Shown here piece by piece: positions 35,124 to 43,894 of a stretch of DNA of 54,364 bases. Below the pieces are notes generated by a model. It was given only the letters and a program-made list of their open reading frames with translations, searched no databases and had not been told where the DNA came from. The stretch's first letter is position 1. Every line of letters begins with the position of its first letter. Source of the DNA: Rhizobiales bacterium UBA3584 (GTDB taxonomy: Bacteria > Pseudomonadota > Alphaproteobacteria > Rhizobiales > Devosiaceae); assembly GCA_002375765.1 (NCBI GenBank), contig DFMV01000034.1:1-54364 (forward strand), given 5' to 3'. A program made the translations under genes and the position numbers.

Positions 35124-37244
35124 ATGGTGCGAGAGCCGACCTCTGAGCGTAGCAGCGAGGCTTTGCTTCTCGACGCTGCCCTGCAAACGATCCCGTTTGG
35201 ATTTTGCGTCTGGAGCGCCGATTTCGAGCTGGTCATGTGGAACCAGCACTATCTCGATATCTATGGCTTTCCGCGCAAGTCGATCCGACGCGGCATGAGC
35301 CTTTTCGAAGTGGTCGCGCTTTCAACCGCGCTGGGCAACCATCCCGACACCGATTCCAAAAGCTTTTACGATGCCTATACCGCCGAACTCATGGGCAATC
35401 GCTCGGGATTGCGCGCCGTCAATCTCGAACTGACGGCATCGCATCGCACGCTGGAAACCGCTCACATCTTTGCCCCTGGCCTTGGCTGGGTCGTCACCCA
35501 TGAAGACGTGACCGATGAGATTGCGCGCTCGGACATGATGAGCGAGCGCAAACGGGAGCTCGAGCGCCAATATGCGTTGCTCGACGCAGCCATCAACAAC
35601 ATCTCGCAGGGCCTGTCGATGTTCGACAATGATTTCCGGCTGGTCACCTGCAATGCGGAATTTGTTTCGATGTACGGGCTGCCTCCCGAGCTTGCCCGGC
35701 CGGGGGCGAGTTTCGACGATATTTTGGAGCACCGGCGCAAGACCAACACGCACGCCCCGGTGGATCGCAATGCCTATCGGTCCGAGCGCGAGAAAATCCT
35801 TACGGGCGGTCAGTTCGTGCGCGAAGTGGTCAAGATGGCCAACGGCACGTTCCTGTCGCTACGCCACCAGCCCCTGAGCGGCGGTGGTGTGGTCACAACC
35901 CATGAGGACATCACCGATCAGCTGGCCGCCGAAGCCCGCATGCGGCACATGGCGACCCATGATGCGCTGACCGATTTGCCCAATCGCAGCCTGTTCCGCG
36001 AGGAACTCGAAGCCGTGCTCAAAGGGCTCGAAAAGGGCAAGCAGCCGGCCCTGCTGGCCGTCAATATCGATCATTTCAAGGCCGTCAACGACAGCGAGGG
36101 GCATACGGTTGGCGACAAGGTGTTGCGCAAGATCGCCGAGCGGCTGTCCGAAACCGTCGGATCGCGCGGGATTGTGGCCCGCCTTGGGAGCGATGAGTTC
36201 ACCGTCTTGATGCCCAATGTCGGTGTTCCTCACGACGCCGCCGATCTGGCCCGTGCCATCGTCAAGGCGATTGGCGAGCCGATCACGTTCGGCCGCAAGG
36301 CAATAAAGCTCTCGACCTCGATCGGGATCGCCGTTGCTCCGGGCGATGGCAAGAGCGCCGATGCGATCATGAACAATGCCGACCTGGCCTTGCTCCGCGC
36401 AAAATCGGAGGGCCGGGGCACCTACCACTTTTTCGAAGCCGGCATGGATGCGACACTGCAGCGTCGCCGGACGCTGGAAACGGGACTGCGTGACGCTCTG
36501 GCAAACAACGGGCTGTCAGTTGTTTTCCAGCCCATTGTATCACTTCAAACCAACGCGGTCGTGGCGGCCGAGGCGCTCATGCGCTGGGACCATCCCCGGC
36601 TGGGTCCGATTTCTCCGGTCGAGTTTATTCCCATAGCCGAAGAGACCGGGATCATTCACGACATCGGCGGCTGGATACTGGATGCGGCGACAAGGGCTGC
36701 CGCGCAATGGCCCAGCCCTGTGCGGGTCGCCATCAACCTTTCCCCGATTCAGTTCAAGCGTCCCGACCTGGTGTCCACCATAAAGGCGGCGCTCAAGGCG
36801 GCCAGCCTTGACGCCAGCCGGCTCGAGCTTGAGATCACCGAATCCCTGCTGCTCGAAAACAGCCAGTCTAATATCGACGTGCTGCTGGCGGTGCGCAGAC
36901 TGGGCGTTCGGGTGGCCATGGATGATTTCGGGACCGGCTATTCGTCGCTCTCTTATCTGCGGGCCTTTCCGTTCGACAAGATCAAGATCGACCGCTCGTT
37001 CATGGCCGATGTCGCCACCAAGGCCGACAGCCGTGCCATTCTGGGCGCCATGATCTCGCTGGGACGCAATCTGGGCATGACCACGGTGGCCGAAGGCGTT
37101 GAAACGGCAGAGCAGCTTGCCGTTGTGCGGGCCGAGGGGTGCACGCAGGTTCAGGGTTATTTCTTCTCGCCGCCGATTGAAGGCGAGGCTATGCTGGCCA
37201 TGCTGCAAGCAGAACAATGCAATCGGGTCAGGCAGAGAGCCTGA
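35124..37244 (+). CDS. PAS-PAS-GGDEF-EAL cyclic-di-GMP protein
   Basis: A 706-residue soluble protein. Two PAS-like domains occupy about residues 15-130 (FGFCVWSADFELVMWNQHYL) and 150-270 (NISQGLSMFDNDFRLVTCN). The GGDEF domain starts at HDALTDLPNRSLF near 280. Its signature is RLGSDEF, not GGDEF, and no RxxD I-site precedes it, so cyclase activity is doubtful. The EAL domain (about 450-695) is intact: EALMRWDHP, ELEITESLLL, DDFGTGYSSLSYL, KIDRSF, AEGVET. It is therefore most likely a phosphodiesterase with a regulatory GGDEF domain. No membrane segment, so sensing is cytoplasmic. Confidence 0.93.
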   Translation: MVREPTSERSSEALLLDAALQTIPFGFCVWSADFELVMWNQHYLDIYGFPRKSIRRGMSLFEVVALSTALGNHPDTDSKSFYDAYTAELMGNRSGLRAVNLELTASHRTLETAHIFAPGLGWVVTHEDVTDEIARSDMMSERKRELERQYALLDAAINNISQGLSMFDNDFRLVTCNAEFVSMYGLPPELARPGASFDDILEHRRKTNTHAPVDRNAYRSEREKILTGGQFVREVVKMANGTFLSLRHQPLSGGGVVTTHEDITDQLAAEARMRHMATHDALTDLPNRSLFREELEAVLKGLEKGKQPALLAVNIDHFKAVNDSEGHTVGDKVLRKIAERLSETVGSRGIVARLGSDEFTVLMPNVGVPHDAADLARAIVKAIGEPITFGRKAIKLSTSIGIAVAPGDGKSADAIMNNADLALLRAKSEGRGTYHFFEAGMDATLQRRRTLETGLRDALANNGLSVVFQPIVSLQTNAVVAAEALMRWDHPRLGPISPVEFIPIAEETGIIHDIGGWILDAATRAAAQWPSPVRVAINLSPIQFKRPDLVSTIKAALKAASLDASRLELEITESLLLENSQSNIDVLLAVRRLGVRVAMDDFGTGYSSLSYLRAFPFDKIKIDRSFMADVATKADSRAILGAMISLGRNLGMTTVAEGVETAEQLAVVRAEGCTQVQGYFFSPPIEGEAMLAMLQAEQCNRVRQRA

Positions 37245-37276
37245 CACGGTTTCGCGAGACCGAAAGCTCAAAGGCT

Positions 37277-37882
37277 ATGCGCCGGACCGTGCCCTATGCC
37301 GAACTGCTCGCCCTGGCGAAGCGCCACGCCCGGCGGGTCGATGAGGCCGAAGACGTCGTCCAGGAGGTCCTGATCGCGGCGGCTCTGGCAGGGCGCAGCG
37401 ATTTTTCCAGCGCTGCTGATCGGCGCTGGATGGCGGGCGCTATTCGCAAACGCTCAGCCTTCGACGCCCGCTCGGCCGCCCGCCGGCGTGAGCGCGAGGC
37501 GCGGTGGCAGGCCGAAGCGCGTGCTGCTTCGGCCCCGGACGGCGATCCCCTGAGCGTCATCCTCGCCGATCTGCCAAAGGGCCTGCGTGTCGTTGCGGCG
37601 CTGGCGCTTTCGGGGCATTCGAAAACGGAAATCGCCTATCTGCTCGATCTGCCCGATACCGCCTTGCGGCAGCGCATCCGCGCCCTCAAGCTGGCGCTGG
37701 CAAAAAAGGGCGTTGCGATGCCGGCCGAAATGATCGGGCTCAATCTCGATCTGGCCTATGGCACCATAAGGGATGGGTTGCTTGCGGCTCTGCAGCGTCA
37801 TGGCGGCGCCTTTGCCAGCCATGATCCGGACGGGCATGTTTTTTTCGTCCGATCGTCACGGCCTGCCTCACAAAAGACCTGA
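37277..37882 (+). CDS. Orphan sigma-70-like (ECF-type) protein with C-terminal extension
   Basis: A 201-residue protein. Residues 8-35 look like sigma region 2.1-2.2 (YAELLALAKRHARRVDEAEDVVQEVL). A weak region 4 follows: LPKGLRVVAALALSGHSKTEIAYLLDLPDTALRQRIRALK. The linker is arginine-rich. The region 2.3/2.4 part normally touching the -10 element is hard to see, and about 60 residues follow region 4. There is no adjacent anti-sigma gene. It could be an active divergent ECF factor or a degenerate one. It starts 32 bp after the PAS-GGDEF-EAL gene. Confidence 0.7.
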   Translation: MRRTVPYAELLALAKRHARRVDEAEDVVQEVLIAAALAGRSDFSSAADRRWMAGAIRKRSAFDARSAARRREREARWQAEARAASAPDGDPLSVILADLPKGLRVVAALALSGHSKTEIAYLLDLPDTALRQRIRALKLALAKKGVAMPAEMIGLNLDLAYGTIRDGLLAALQRHGGAFASHDPDGHVFFVRSSRPASQKT

Positions 37883-37928
37883 GGGCGGCAACGGGGGATG
37901 TTTCAAACCCTTTTTCGAGGAGAGTTTC

Positions 37929-38315
37929 ATGACCATGCCCAAACTGCAGGCGCCAAGCCTTGTGTTTTACGTATCCGACATCAGGCGCACCGAAGCGTTC
38001 TATCGCGATGTGCTGGGGATCGATATTCAGCGCCGCGAAGGGGCCGAGCCGTTCTGGCTCGTCGCCCCGTTCGAGAGCGGCTTTGAAGCGATATTTTTCG
38101 AACAGGAAGGCAAGCGCGGCGATACGCCGGCGCTGGTCTTCGATCTCAGAGAGGGCGGTATCGACGATGTGGTTGCGGCCCTGGCCGAAAAGGGCGTGAC
38201 CATCGTTACCCCTGTCTCGGAGGCGCCCGGCGGCTGGAGCGCCGACTTTCTGGACCCGGATGGCTTTGGCCTGGGACTGTGGCAGTCCGAAGACCTCCCA
38301 CGGTCGCTGAAATAG
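37929..38315 (+). CDS. VOC-family (glyoxalase/bleomycin-resistance fold) protein
   Basis: A 128-residue vicinal-oxygen-chelate protein: LVFYVSDIRRTEAFYRDVLG near residues 11-30 and the closing GWSADFLDPDGFGLGLWQ. The metal ligands expected in such folds are not all obvious (the first strand lacks the usual His). The enzyme activity is unknown. GAGGAGAG lies just upstream of the ATG. It stands between the sigma-like gene and typA. Confidence 0.85.
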   Translation: MTMPKLQAPSLVFYVSDIRRTEAFYRDVLGIDIQRREGAEPFWLVAPFESGFEAIFFEQEGKRGDTPALVFDLREGGIDDVVAALAEKGVTIVTPVSEAPGGWSADFLDPDGFGLGLWQSEDLPRSLK

Positions 38316-38432
38316 TTCCGATATGGCGCGAAGGCGGGCCGTTTCGCCTTCGCGCATGCCAGCCCTGCGCCGTTTTTCCTTGTTTGCGGGGCCGTCGTGA
38401 GGTATGGGCAGCCACATTATTTACTTCGTCGC

Positions 38433-38473
38433 GTTTCCGAACCGCAAAAGTGGGTGCCACTTTGGCTGGAAAC
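38433..38473 (+). repeat. Dispersed palindromic repeat, copy 2
   Basis: Outer arms GTTTCC (38433-38438) and GGAAAC (38468-38473), inner arms AAAGTGG and CCACTTT around GTG. It contains CCGAACCGCAAAA like the other two copies. It lies 35 bp before typA, so it could fold in the typA leader. Confidence 0.75.
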
Positions 38474-38507
38474 ACTCCGGTAAATCCCGAAAATGGCTGG
38501 CCCCCTT

Positions 38508-40334
38508 ATGAGCTTGCGCAATATTGCGATCATTGCCCACGTTGACCATGGCAAAACGACGTTGATCGACGTCCTGCTGCGGCAGTCCGGCACCTTCCGT
38601 GACAACCAGCGCGTCGATGAACGCGTCATGGATTCCAACGATCTGGAAAAAGAGCGTGGCATCACCATTCTGGCGAAGGTCACTTCGCTCAACTGGAAAG
38701 ACCATCGCATCAACATCGTCGATACGCCGGGCCACGCCGATTTCGGGGGCGAGGTCGAGCGCATCCTGTCGATGGTCGATGGCGCGGTGATCCTGGTCGA
38801 CGCTGCCGAAGGGCCGATGCCGCAGACCAAGTTCGTGCTCTCCAAGGCCCTCAAGATCGGCCTGCGCCCGATCGTAGCGATCAACAAGATCGACAAGCCC
38901 GAAGAACGGCACAACGAAGTGCTCGATGAGATCTTTGATCTCTTCGTGTCTCTCGATGCCACTCCCGAGCAGCTCGATTTCCCTGTTCTTTACGGTTCGG
39001 CCAAGCAGGGCTGGATGGCGGACGATCCGTCCGGACCCAAGGACACCATGGGCCCGCTGCTCGACAAGGTCATCGAACATTTCGAAGAGCCCAAGGTCGA
39101 AGAGGGCCCGTTCCGGATGCTGGTCACGACCATCGAACGCAATCCCTTCCTTGGCCGCATCCTGACCGGGCGGGTGTTTTCGGGTTCGGTCAAGCCCGGC
39201 GATTCCGTCCATGCGCTCTCGCGCGACGGCAAGACTGTCGAAAAGGGTCGTATCTCAAAGGTTCTCGGCTTTCGTGGTCTTGAGCGCGAGCCGATCGAAG
39301 AGGGCAAGGCCGGCGACATCGTCGCTCTGGCGGGTCTTGAAACAGCGACCGTTGCCAACACCATTGCCGTGCCGCAGGTCTCCGAGGCGCTTGAAGCCAA
39401 GCCCATCGATCCGCCGACCCTGTCGGTTACCTTCCGCATCAATGACGGCCCGCTGGCCGGCCGCGAAGGCGACAAGGTGCAGTCGCGCGTCATCCGCGAG
39501 CGTCTGCTGCGTGAAGCCGAAGGCAATGTGGCGATCCGGGTCACGCCGGGCGATGACAATGACAGTTTCGACGTTGCCGGCCGTGGCGAACTCCAGCTGG
39601 GCGTTCTGATCGAAACCATGCGCCGCGAAGGGTTCGAATTGTGCCTTGGCCGCCCCAAGGTGCTGTTCCGTGAAGAGAACGGGCAAAAGCTCGAGCCGAT
39701 CGAAGAAGTCATCATCGACGTCGACGACGAATATTCGTCCGTGGTCGTCCAGAAGCTCACCGAGCGCCGTGGCGATCTTGTCGAAATGCGGCCCTCGGGC
39801 GCCGGTCGCACCCGCGTCCGGCTTTACGTTCCGACCCGTGGATTGATCGGCTATCAGGGCGAATTGCTGTCCGATACGCGCGGCACGGCAATCTTTAACC
39901 GCGTGTTTCACGAATATTCGGCGTTCAAGGGCCCGCTGCCCATGCGCCGCACCGGCGTTCTGATTTCCAACGCCACCGGCCAGGCCGTGGCCTATGCGCT
40001 GTTCAACCTCGAAGATCGCGGTCCGATGCTGATCGATCCGGGCGTGGACGTTTACGAGGGCATGATCGTTGGCGAGCACAATCGCGAGAACGATCTCGAA
40101 GTGAACGTGCTCAAAGGCAAGCAGCTCACCAATATCCGCACCACGTCAAAAGACGAGGCGATCCGGTTGACCCCGCCCAAAAAGCTCAGTCTCGAACAGG
40201 CGCTCAGCTATATTGCCGATGATGAATATGTCGAGGTCACGCCCAATTCGGTGCGGCTGCGCAAGATTTATCTCGACCCCCATGATCGCAAGCGCGCTTC
40301 GCGTGCCGCGGCAGCAGAAGCTGCGGCCAGCTGA
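38508..40334 (+). CDS. typA: Translational GTPase TypA/BipA
   Basis: A 608-residue ribosome-binding GTPase for cold growth and 50S assembly. G-domain motifs: AHVDHGKTTLID near residue 10, DTPGHADFGGEVERIL, and NKIDKPEERHNEV near 130. The C-terminal TypA-specific part contains PTRGLIGYQGELLSDTRGT and the KGKQLTNIRT segment. The start at 38508 gives MSLRNIAIIAH; an ATG five codons earlier is possible. The upstream 190 bp hold a palindromic repeat and no other feature. Confidence 0.97.
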   Translation: MSLRNIAIIAHVDHGKTTLIDVLLRQSGTFRDNQRVDERVMDSNDLEKERGITILAKVTSLNWKDHRINIVDTPGHADFGGEVERILSMVDGAVILVDAAEGPMPQTKFVLSKALKIGLRPIVAINKIDKPEERHNEVLDEIFDLFVSLDATPEQLDFPVLYGSAKQGWMADDPSGPKDTMGPLLDKVIEHFEEPKVEEGPFRMLVTTIERNPFLGRILTGRVFSGSVKPGDSVHALSRDGKTVEKGRISKVLGFRGLEREPIEEGKAGDIVALAGLETATVANTIAVPQVSEALEAKPIDPPTLSVTFRINDGPLAGREGDKVQSRVIRERLLREAEGNVAIRVTPGDDNDSFDVAGRGELQLGVLIETMRREGFELCLGRPKVLFREENGQKLEPIEEVIIDVDDEYSSVVVQKLTERRGDLVEMRPSGAGRTRVRLYVPTRGLIGYQGELLSDTRGTAIFNRVFHEYSAFKGPLPMRRTGVLISNATGQAVAYALFNLEDRGPMLIDPGVDVYEGMIVGEHNRENDLEVNVLKGKQLTNIRTTSKDEAIRLTPPKKLSLEQALSYIADDEYVEVTPNSVRLRKIYLDPHDRKRASRAAAAEAAAS

Positions 40335-40358
40335 GTGCTGCAAGCGCTCCAAGTTGAT

Positions 40359-40387
40359 TTGGCAGTGACGCGGAGCGGGCCTATATT
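40359..40387 (+). promoter_or_regulatory. Sigma-70 promoter of clpS, overlapping a hairpin
   Basis: TTGGCA, exactly 17 bases, TATATT, which is near consensus. A GC-rich palindrome, AGCGGGCC (40374-40381) and GGCCCGCT (40391-40398), overlaps its -10 region. It lies about 40 bp before the clpS start codon. Confidence 0.7.
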
Positions 40388-40425
40388 AAGGGCCCGCTCT
40401 GCCCATGTTTTCAAGAGGTGCCGTC

Positions 40426-40731
40426 ATGAGCGATACTTCGACCAAGCAACGCACACAGACCAAGCTCAAGACCGCGCGGCCCAAGCTGCACAAGGTCATC
40501 CTCATCAATGATGATTACACGCCGCGCGATTTTGTGGTGAAGGTCCTTGAATCGGTTTTCCGGCTCGGCGAGCCGCAAGCGGAATCGATCATGATGACCG
40601 CGCACCAGAAGGGCGCGGCGGTCATTGCGGTTTACACCAAGGAAATCGCCGAGACCAAGGCAGATGAAGCTATCGAGCTCTCCCAGCAGTTCGGCTTCCC
40701 GCTGATGGTCACGACCGAGCCCGAGGAATAG
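40426..40731 (+). CDS. clpS: ATP-dependent Clp protease adaptor ClpS (ClpS2-type)
   Basis: A 101-residue N-end-rule adaptor that hands proteins with bulky or aromatic N-terminal residues to ClpAP. Conserved parts are KVILINDDYTPRDFVVKVLE and MMTAHQKGAAVIAVYTKEIAETKADEA. The Asn-Asp-Asp-Tyr binding-pocket motif is intact. The ending PLMVTTEPEE is that of the second ClpS of rhizobia (ClpS2), and clpA is not adjacent, both suggesting that this is the accessory copy. AGAGG lies eight bases before the chosen ATG. It converges on the hydrolase gene with 18 bp between. Confidence 0.92.
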   Translation: MSDTSTKQRTQTKLKTARPKLHKVILINDDYTPRDFVVKVLESVFRLGEPQAESIMMTAHQKGAAVIAVYTKEIAETKADEAIELSQQFGFPLMVTTEPEE

Positions 40732-40749
40732 GGCCCGGTCGCAGGGTCA

Positions 40750-41526
40750 TCAATACCACTCGCCGCGCACCACTTCAGTACCGCCGCCGGCTTCATCCAT
40801 CAGCAATTGCTCGAACAGATCGATGTCGCTGTCCCTGTAGTGATAGGGATAGACATAGGTTGGCAGGAAGGCCGCCACGCCTGACGCTGCCTGTTCCTCG
40901 CTCATTGTGAACGGCAGGTTCATGGGCACGAAGGCAACCGAAATGTTTTCGAGGGCGCGCATTTCGGGAATGTCTTCGGTGTCCCCGGCAATATAGACGC
41001 GCTTTCCGCCGATGGTGAGGATATAGCCATTGTCGCGGCCCTGTGGGTGATATTGCAGCCGGTCCTCGGTGGTGTTGTAAGCCGGGATCGCCTCGATGGA
41101 GATATCGCCGAAACTGTCCCTGTCGCCATTGGCCATTTCGCGGGCGTTGGATGCCAGTGCTTCAGGCAACATGGCAAAGACCGCCGGATTGGCGATGATT
41201 TCGGTCCCTTCGACCACAAGCGCCTCAAGCGTGGGCAGGTCGAAGTGGTCGCCGTGCTCATGGGTAATGAGGATCAGGTCAGGGGGCGGCAGGTCGGAAT
41301 AGAGTTCGGCTCCGCCAACCGGATCGACATAGATCACACCTGAGGGGGTCTCGATGACCAGCGAGGCGTGCGAGATCGGGTGAATGAAAAAATCACCCGC
41401 GTCGGACGGATAGAGATCGCCTTCGGGCTGCTGGCCGAAAGCCGTGCGGGGCAGGATGGTGGTAACACCAAGCGCGGCGAGGGTGGATAATCCAAGGCCA
41501 AGTGTCTGTCGGCGGTTGATGGGCAT
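40750..41526 (-). CDS. Tat-exported metallo-beta-lactamase-fold hydrolase
   Basis: A 258-residue protein of the UlaG-like/metal-dependent hydrolase branch of the metallo-beta-lactamase fold. A twin-arginine signal, NRRQTLGLGLSTLAALG, leads the protein and ends around PRTAFGQQ. The metal site starts with THEHGDHFDLP near residue 100, and further ligands are expected in GDTEDIPEM and YPYHYRDSD. Tat export suggests that the metal is loaded in the cytoplasm. GGAGG is seven bases before the ATG. Substrate unknown. Confidence 0.9.
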   Translation of the reverse strand: MPINRRQTLGLGLSTLAALGVTTILPRTAFGQQPEGDLYPSDAGDFFIHPISHASLVIETPSGVIYVDPVGGAELYSDLPPPDLILITHEHGDHFDLPTLEALVVEGTEIIANPAVFAMLPEALASNAREMANGDRDSFGDISIEAIPAYNTTEDRLQYHPQGRDNGYILTIGGKRVYIAGDTEDIPEMRALENISVAFVPMNLPFTMSEEQAASGVAAFLPTYVYPYHYRDSDIDLFEQLLMDEAGGGTEVVRGEWY

Positions 41527-41715
41527 GGTCGCGTCCTCCAGGCTGCAATGTTGCTCAACCACTATAAACGTTAGAGCCCGGGAAATGATTGCCAGCTGAC
41601 ATTCACAATGGCGCGAGCCTCGCATGCGAAGAAAACTGATCTCGATTTCGCCGGTATTTGCCTGTTAATCTGACTTTAACATGTGAGACGCGGGCCGTGG
41701 CCCAGGGGATTTTCA

Positions 41716-43083
41716 ATGCCGAGCCAGAACAACGCCGCCCGCATCGGGCAGACGATCAAGGGTCTTGAAACCACAACGCGCTTTGCCCTGGCGGTCCTCG
41801 CGCTGGCCAGCGGGGTCTATACCTATCTGGGGGTGAGGGGCCTTCTGGATGGCGACGCCAATTTCGTGTTTTTCGCAGCGATCATCTATTCGGCGGCCGT
41901 ATCGGTCGGCATTTATGTGTTCTGGAGCTATATGATGCGGTTCCTGCCGCTCATGCGCACCATGAGCCAACGGCTCGCGATGACGGTGGTCATGGCGCTG
42001 GGCTCTGTGATGATCGTCGCCATGAGTTCCTGGCTCAATGCCGCAGCCCTTGCCGGCTCGGCGGCGCTCGAACAGCACATGGCGGTGACGCTGGAGGATT
42101 ATACCGGCGATCTTGATGCTGCCCATGCCAATGCACTGGGCGCGCAATCGCTGCTGCCCGACGTGCAACGCGCGTCCGAACGATTTGCCACGCTGGCCGA
42201 TGAGGAACGCAGCGGCGGGGCGCTGACCGGCTCGGCGGGCTCGGGATCGGTCGTGCAGCTTTTGAGCCAGATGAGTTCGCAGATGAATTCGCTGGGCACT
42301 TCGATTTCGAATTCGCAAGCGCGGGTCAACGAATTGTTCCAGACCGGCTCGGAACGGCTCAGCGCGATGCGGGAATTGGTGTCAGCGCCGGGCGCCGTGC
42401 AGCCGCGTGCCGATGAGTTCGCCGCCGAGATTGTCGCTCTGACCGGGGTCATCGCCGCCTTGCAGGAAACGTCGGTCGCGCCGTCTGTGGCGCGTGCTGC
42501 CGAAGATCTTTCGCTGGGGTTCATTGCTCCCGTCGCCGATGGGCAAAGCGCCGGGCTCGTGGTGCGTCAGGACGCGGCCATGGCCAATATCCGCGAGGCG
42601 GTATCGGCCCAGTCGACGGCGCTCAGCGAGGCGGCGCAGGCAATCATCAACCAGCCGCGCGTCGAACCGCGCCGGTTCGTTCCACTTTCGAGCGCCGAGG
42701 CCGTGCTGCGCTATGCTTCCGATTTCCTGCCCTCATGGGCGGGCGCCATATCCATCGACCTTTTGCCGGTCGTTCTGGTTCTGCTGCTGGTGGTGGCCCA
42801 CGAGGCCATGCGGCGCGACGCCGAGGCGCTTGATGACGCGGAAACGCTGACCGCCGCCGACATGATGCGGGCCGTGGCGCTGCACAACCAGATGATGGCG
42901 AGCGCGGTATCGCCCAAACGGGTTGAGCCGAAAGACCAACCCGAGGACGAGCCGCTCGTTGAGCCTGAACCAGCGGAGCGCGCCGAGGCAGATGAAGCGT
43001 CCAGCGCCGAAACCGAGAACGATACCGTCACGACAATTCCCGCCTTTCAGCGCAAGCGAGGCGACGGGCCAGTCCGGTCATGA
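41716..43083 (+). CDS. Unrecognised four-TM protein with a large periplasmic helical domain
   Basis: A 455-residue protein of unknown family. Membrane segments lie near residues 22-40, 49-71, 88-112 and 341-366, so the part between 113 and 340 should be periplasmic. That part is rich in Ala, Ser, Gln and Glu and looks helical, like chemoreceptor or histidine-kinase sensor domains (SQMSSQMNSLGTSISNSQAR). The cytoplasmic tail after 366 is acidic, with proline-rich EPKDQPEDEPLVEPEPAE. No catalytic motif is visible. Its last four bases overlap the ClpP-fold gene, so the two are translationally coupled and probably act together. Confidence 0.85.
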   Translation: MPSQNNAARIGQTIKGLETTTRFALAVLALASGVYTYLGVRGLLDGDANFVFFAAIIYSAAVSVGIYVFWSYMMRFLPLMRTMSQRLAMTVVMALGSVMIVAMSSWLNAAALAGSAALEQHMAVTLEDYTGDLDAAHANALGAQSLLPDVQRASERFATLADEERSGGALTGSAGSGSVVQLLSQMSSQMNSLGTSISNSQARVNELFQTGSERLSAMRELVSAPGAVQPRADEFAAEIVALTGVIAALQETSVAPSVARAAEDLSLGFIAPVADGQSAGLVVRQDAAMANIREAVSAQSTALSEAAQAIINQPRVEPRRFVPLSSAEAVLRYASDFLPSWAGAISIDLLPVVLVLLLVVAHEAMRRDAEALDDAETLTAADMMRAVALHNQMMASAVSPKRVEPKDQPEDEPLVEPEPAERAEADEASSAETENDTVTTIPAFQRKRGDGPVRS

Positions 43084-43892
43084 GCAGCCTTGAAACACCG
43101 ACGCCGCGAAAAAGCGCGGCCAGAGCGGTCGTTGAAAGGATCGCGGCAGTCGAGGATGGCGCGATCCTCAAGACCGTGTTCTTTGCCATGCTGGCTGGCG
43201 CGGCATGGGTTCTGGCGAACGATTATTTCGAGCTCAATGCCAGCCGGCCCGGTGATCTGGCGGTAACGCCCGGAGACCCGATGCTCCCGGCCGTCGATCG
43301 ACCCGAAATCGATCCGGACAATCCGGCCTATCGGCCGCTCGAACACATCACGACGCCGCCCGAGCAGCTTGCCGAACCGCTCTCGATCGAGTTGGTTGGC
43401 GGCGGTGTGCTCATGCTTTCGGGAACCATCGTTCCGGGTGCCGCCACAAGCTTTGCCGATGAGATCGAGAGACGGGGCGACTATGTTGAGACCGTAGCGC
43501 TCAATTCGCCGGGCGGATCGGTGGAGGACGCGCTCGTCATTGGAAGGCTGATCCGGGAAAACGGTTTTGATACGGCGGTTGGCGATGGTGCCTTGTGCGG
43601 CTCGTCGTGTCCGCTGGTGCTGGCTGGCGGCGTCGAGCGCATCATATCGGACAATGCGGCGGTCGGAGTGCATCAGATTTATGCCGGGGCTGGAGGCGAC
43701 GATGTCGGCTCGGCCCAGGCCATGTCCGATGCGCAATCGGTGACGGCGCGTATCGCGCGCTACCTTGGGGAAATGGGCATCGACCCGCTGGTGTGGATCA
43801 ACGCCATGGAAACGCCCCCCGACCGGCTCTATTTCCTGACGATGGACGAAATGGAGCAAACCCGGCTGGCCGCTACGTCGGGTCCGAGTTGA
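43080..43892 (+). CDS. Membrane-anchored ClpP-fold (COG3904-like) protein
   Basis: A 270-residue protein with one N-terminal membrane segment (about residues 31-47) and a periplasmic ClpP/crotonase-fold domain. Family-like parts are LNSPGGSVEDALVIGRLI near 141-158, GALCGSSCPLVLAGG near 170-184, and AVGVHQIYAGAG near 194. The oxyanion-loop GGS and a likely nucleophile Ser175 or Ser176 in CGSSC, with His198, give the layout of a serine protease, but ClpP-like catalysis is inferred. Two cysteines flank the serines. The gene overlaps the four-TM gene by ATGA and ends 2 bp from a convergent gene. Confidence 0.82.
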   Translation: MSSLETPTPRKSAARAVVERIAAVEDGAILKTVFFAMLAGAAWVLANDYFELNASRPGDLAVTPGDPMLPAVDRPEIDPDNPAYRPLEHITTPPEQLAEPLSIELVGGGVLMLSGTIVPGAATSFADEIERRGDYVETVALNSPGGSVEDALVIGRLIRENGFDTAVGDGALCGSSCPLVLAGGVERIISDNAAVGVHQIYAGAGGDDVGSAQAMSDAQSVTARIARYLGEMGIDPLVWINAMETPPDRLYFLTMDEMEQTRLAATSGPS

Positions 43893-43894
43893 TC

